Below, piece by piece: positions 13,505 to 13,647 of a stretch of 13,647 nt of DNA; position 1 is the stretch's first letter; each line of letters starts with the position of its first letter. Origin of the DNA: Coemansia sp. RSA 922 (taxonomy: Eukaryota > Kickxellomycota > Kickxellomycetes > Kickxellales > Kickxellaceae); assembly GCA_027577415.1 (NCBI GenBank), contig JANBQS010000679.1, forward strand, positions 1 to 13,647. Direction: 5' to 3'. Position numbers and translations under genes: made by a program. The notes beneath the pieces are model-generated. The model had not been told where the DNA came from, did not search any database, and was given only the letters and a program-made list of their open reading frames with translations.

Positions 13505-13647
13505 ATGGCTCATATCAACGACCTTCCCGCGCCTGTTCTCGCCCGGATTATTTCCAAAGCAGCAGATACCCCAGCCCTTACACTATCTCAGTGGAAGACC
13601 AAGTTACCGATACTAGCTGTCTGCCGAGCATGGACAAAACAAGCCAT
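13505..13647 (+). CDS. F-box-like protein, 5' end only (47 codons, cut by the window edge)
   Basis: The ATG at 13505-13507 opens a frame that stays open to the end of the window. The peptide begins MAHINDLPAPVLARIISKAA and continues to LPILAVCRAWTKQA, which matches the F-box layout: Leu-Pro near the start, a Val-Leu-x-x-Ile helix, and a Val-Cys-Arg-x-Trp segment about 30 residues later. F-box proteins recruit substrates to SCF ubiquitin ligases through Skp1, with specificity lying in the C-terminal part not seen here. The C/T-rich leader upstream (about 13445-13500) supports this start. Proteins with this type of opening are abundant in Kickxellales, the main reason for the taxonomic suggestion. 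Confidence 0.7.
   Translation, partial: MAHINDLPAPVLARIISKAADTPALTLSQWKTKLPILAVCRAWTKQA

Overview
The window looks like a piece of a fungal nuclear genome, most likely from an early-diverging, intron-poor lineage such as Kickxellales (Coemansia and relatives). The reasons are long uninterrupted reading frames encoding secreted or wall-associated proteins, TATA boxes with pyrimidine-rich leaders, secretory signal peptides followed by dibasic sites, and a truncated F-box-like gene at the right edge whose opening (NDLPAPVLARI... LAVCRAW) resembles the large F-box families of that group. The taxonomic call is inference from protein style; there is no rRNA or other marker here.

Layout. (1) Bases 1-4620 are a decayed tandem array of four units of about 1.1-1.2 kb. 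Each unit carries one very small minus-strand gene (56, 56, 64 and 64 codons) for a single C2H2 zinc finger. Most of these genes are too short to be picked up by ordinary gene finders. Each has its own TATA box and a conserved AGTTGTCAACT-like element upstream. Units 1 and 3 resemble each other, as do 2 and 4, so the array probably arose by duplication of a two-unit block. Between the genes lie broken relics, including the 3' end of a P/Q-rich secreted protein gene and four copies of a plus-strand fragment of unknown identity. (2) Bases 4621-5142 (minus) hold the intact P/Q-rich secreted protein, and 6130-6339 (minus) a 69-residue secreted peptide precursor. The two share an ungapped core of about 32 residues (IALPxSG ... 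RLxxPLPxIG) that I do not recognise from any named family. (3) Bases 6821-8323 (plus) encode a type II membrane protein with a cytoplasmic PPPYY motif, a Cys-rich juxtamembrane stretch and an extracellular beta-solenoid of the putative-adhesin (DUF4097-like) type. (4) Bases 8642-12532 (plus) encode a 1296-residue secreted protein: signal peptide, a long repetitive Pro/Gln/Gly linker with a collagen-like stretch, then a glycoside hydrolase family 3 module with a C-terminal Fn3-like domain. Its catalytic nucleophile is kept but several other active-site residues are replaced. (5) Bases 12533-13504 hold no gene I can support. (6) Base 13505 to the end is the start of an F-box-like gene.

Four of the non-array genes act at the cell surface or outside the cell: two secreted small proteins, a membrane adhesin-like protein and a secreted GH3. 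The zinc-finger array is the only apparent intracellular or regulatory component. Any functional link between them is inference from proximity. The most distinctive items are the zinc-finger mini-gene array with its diverging fingers, the IALPxSG peptide family, and the GH3 module with an eroded active site.
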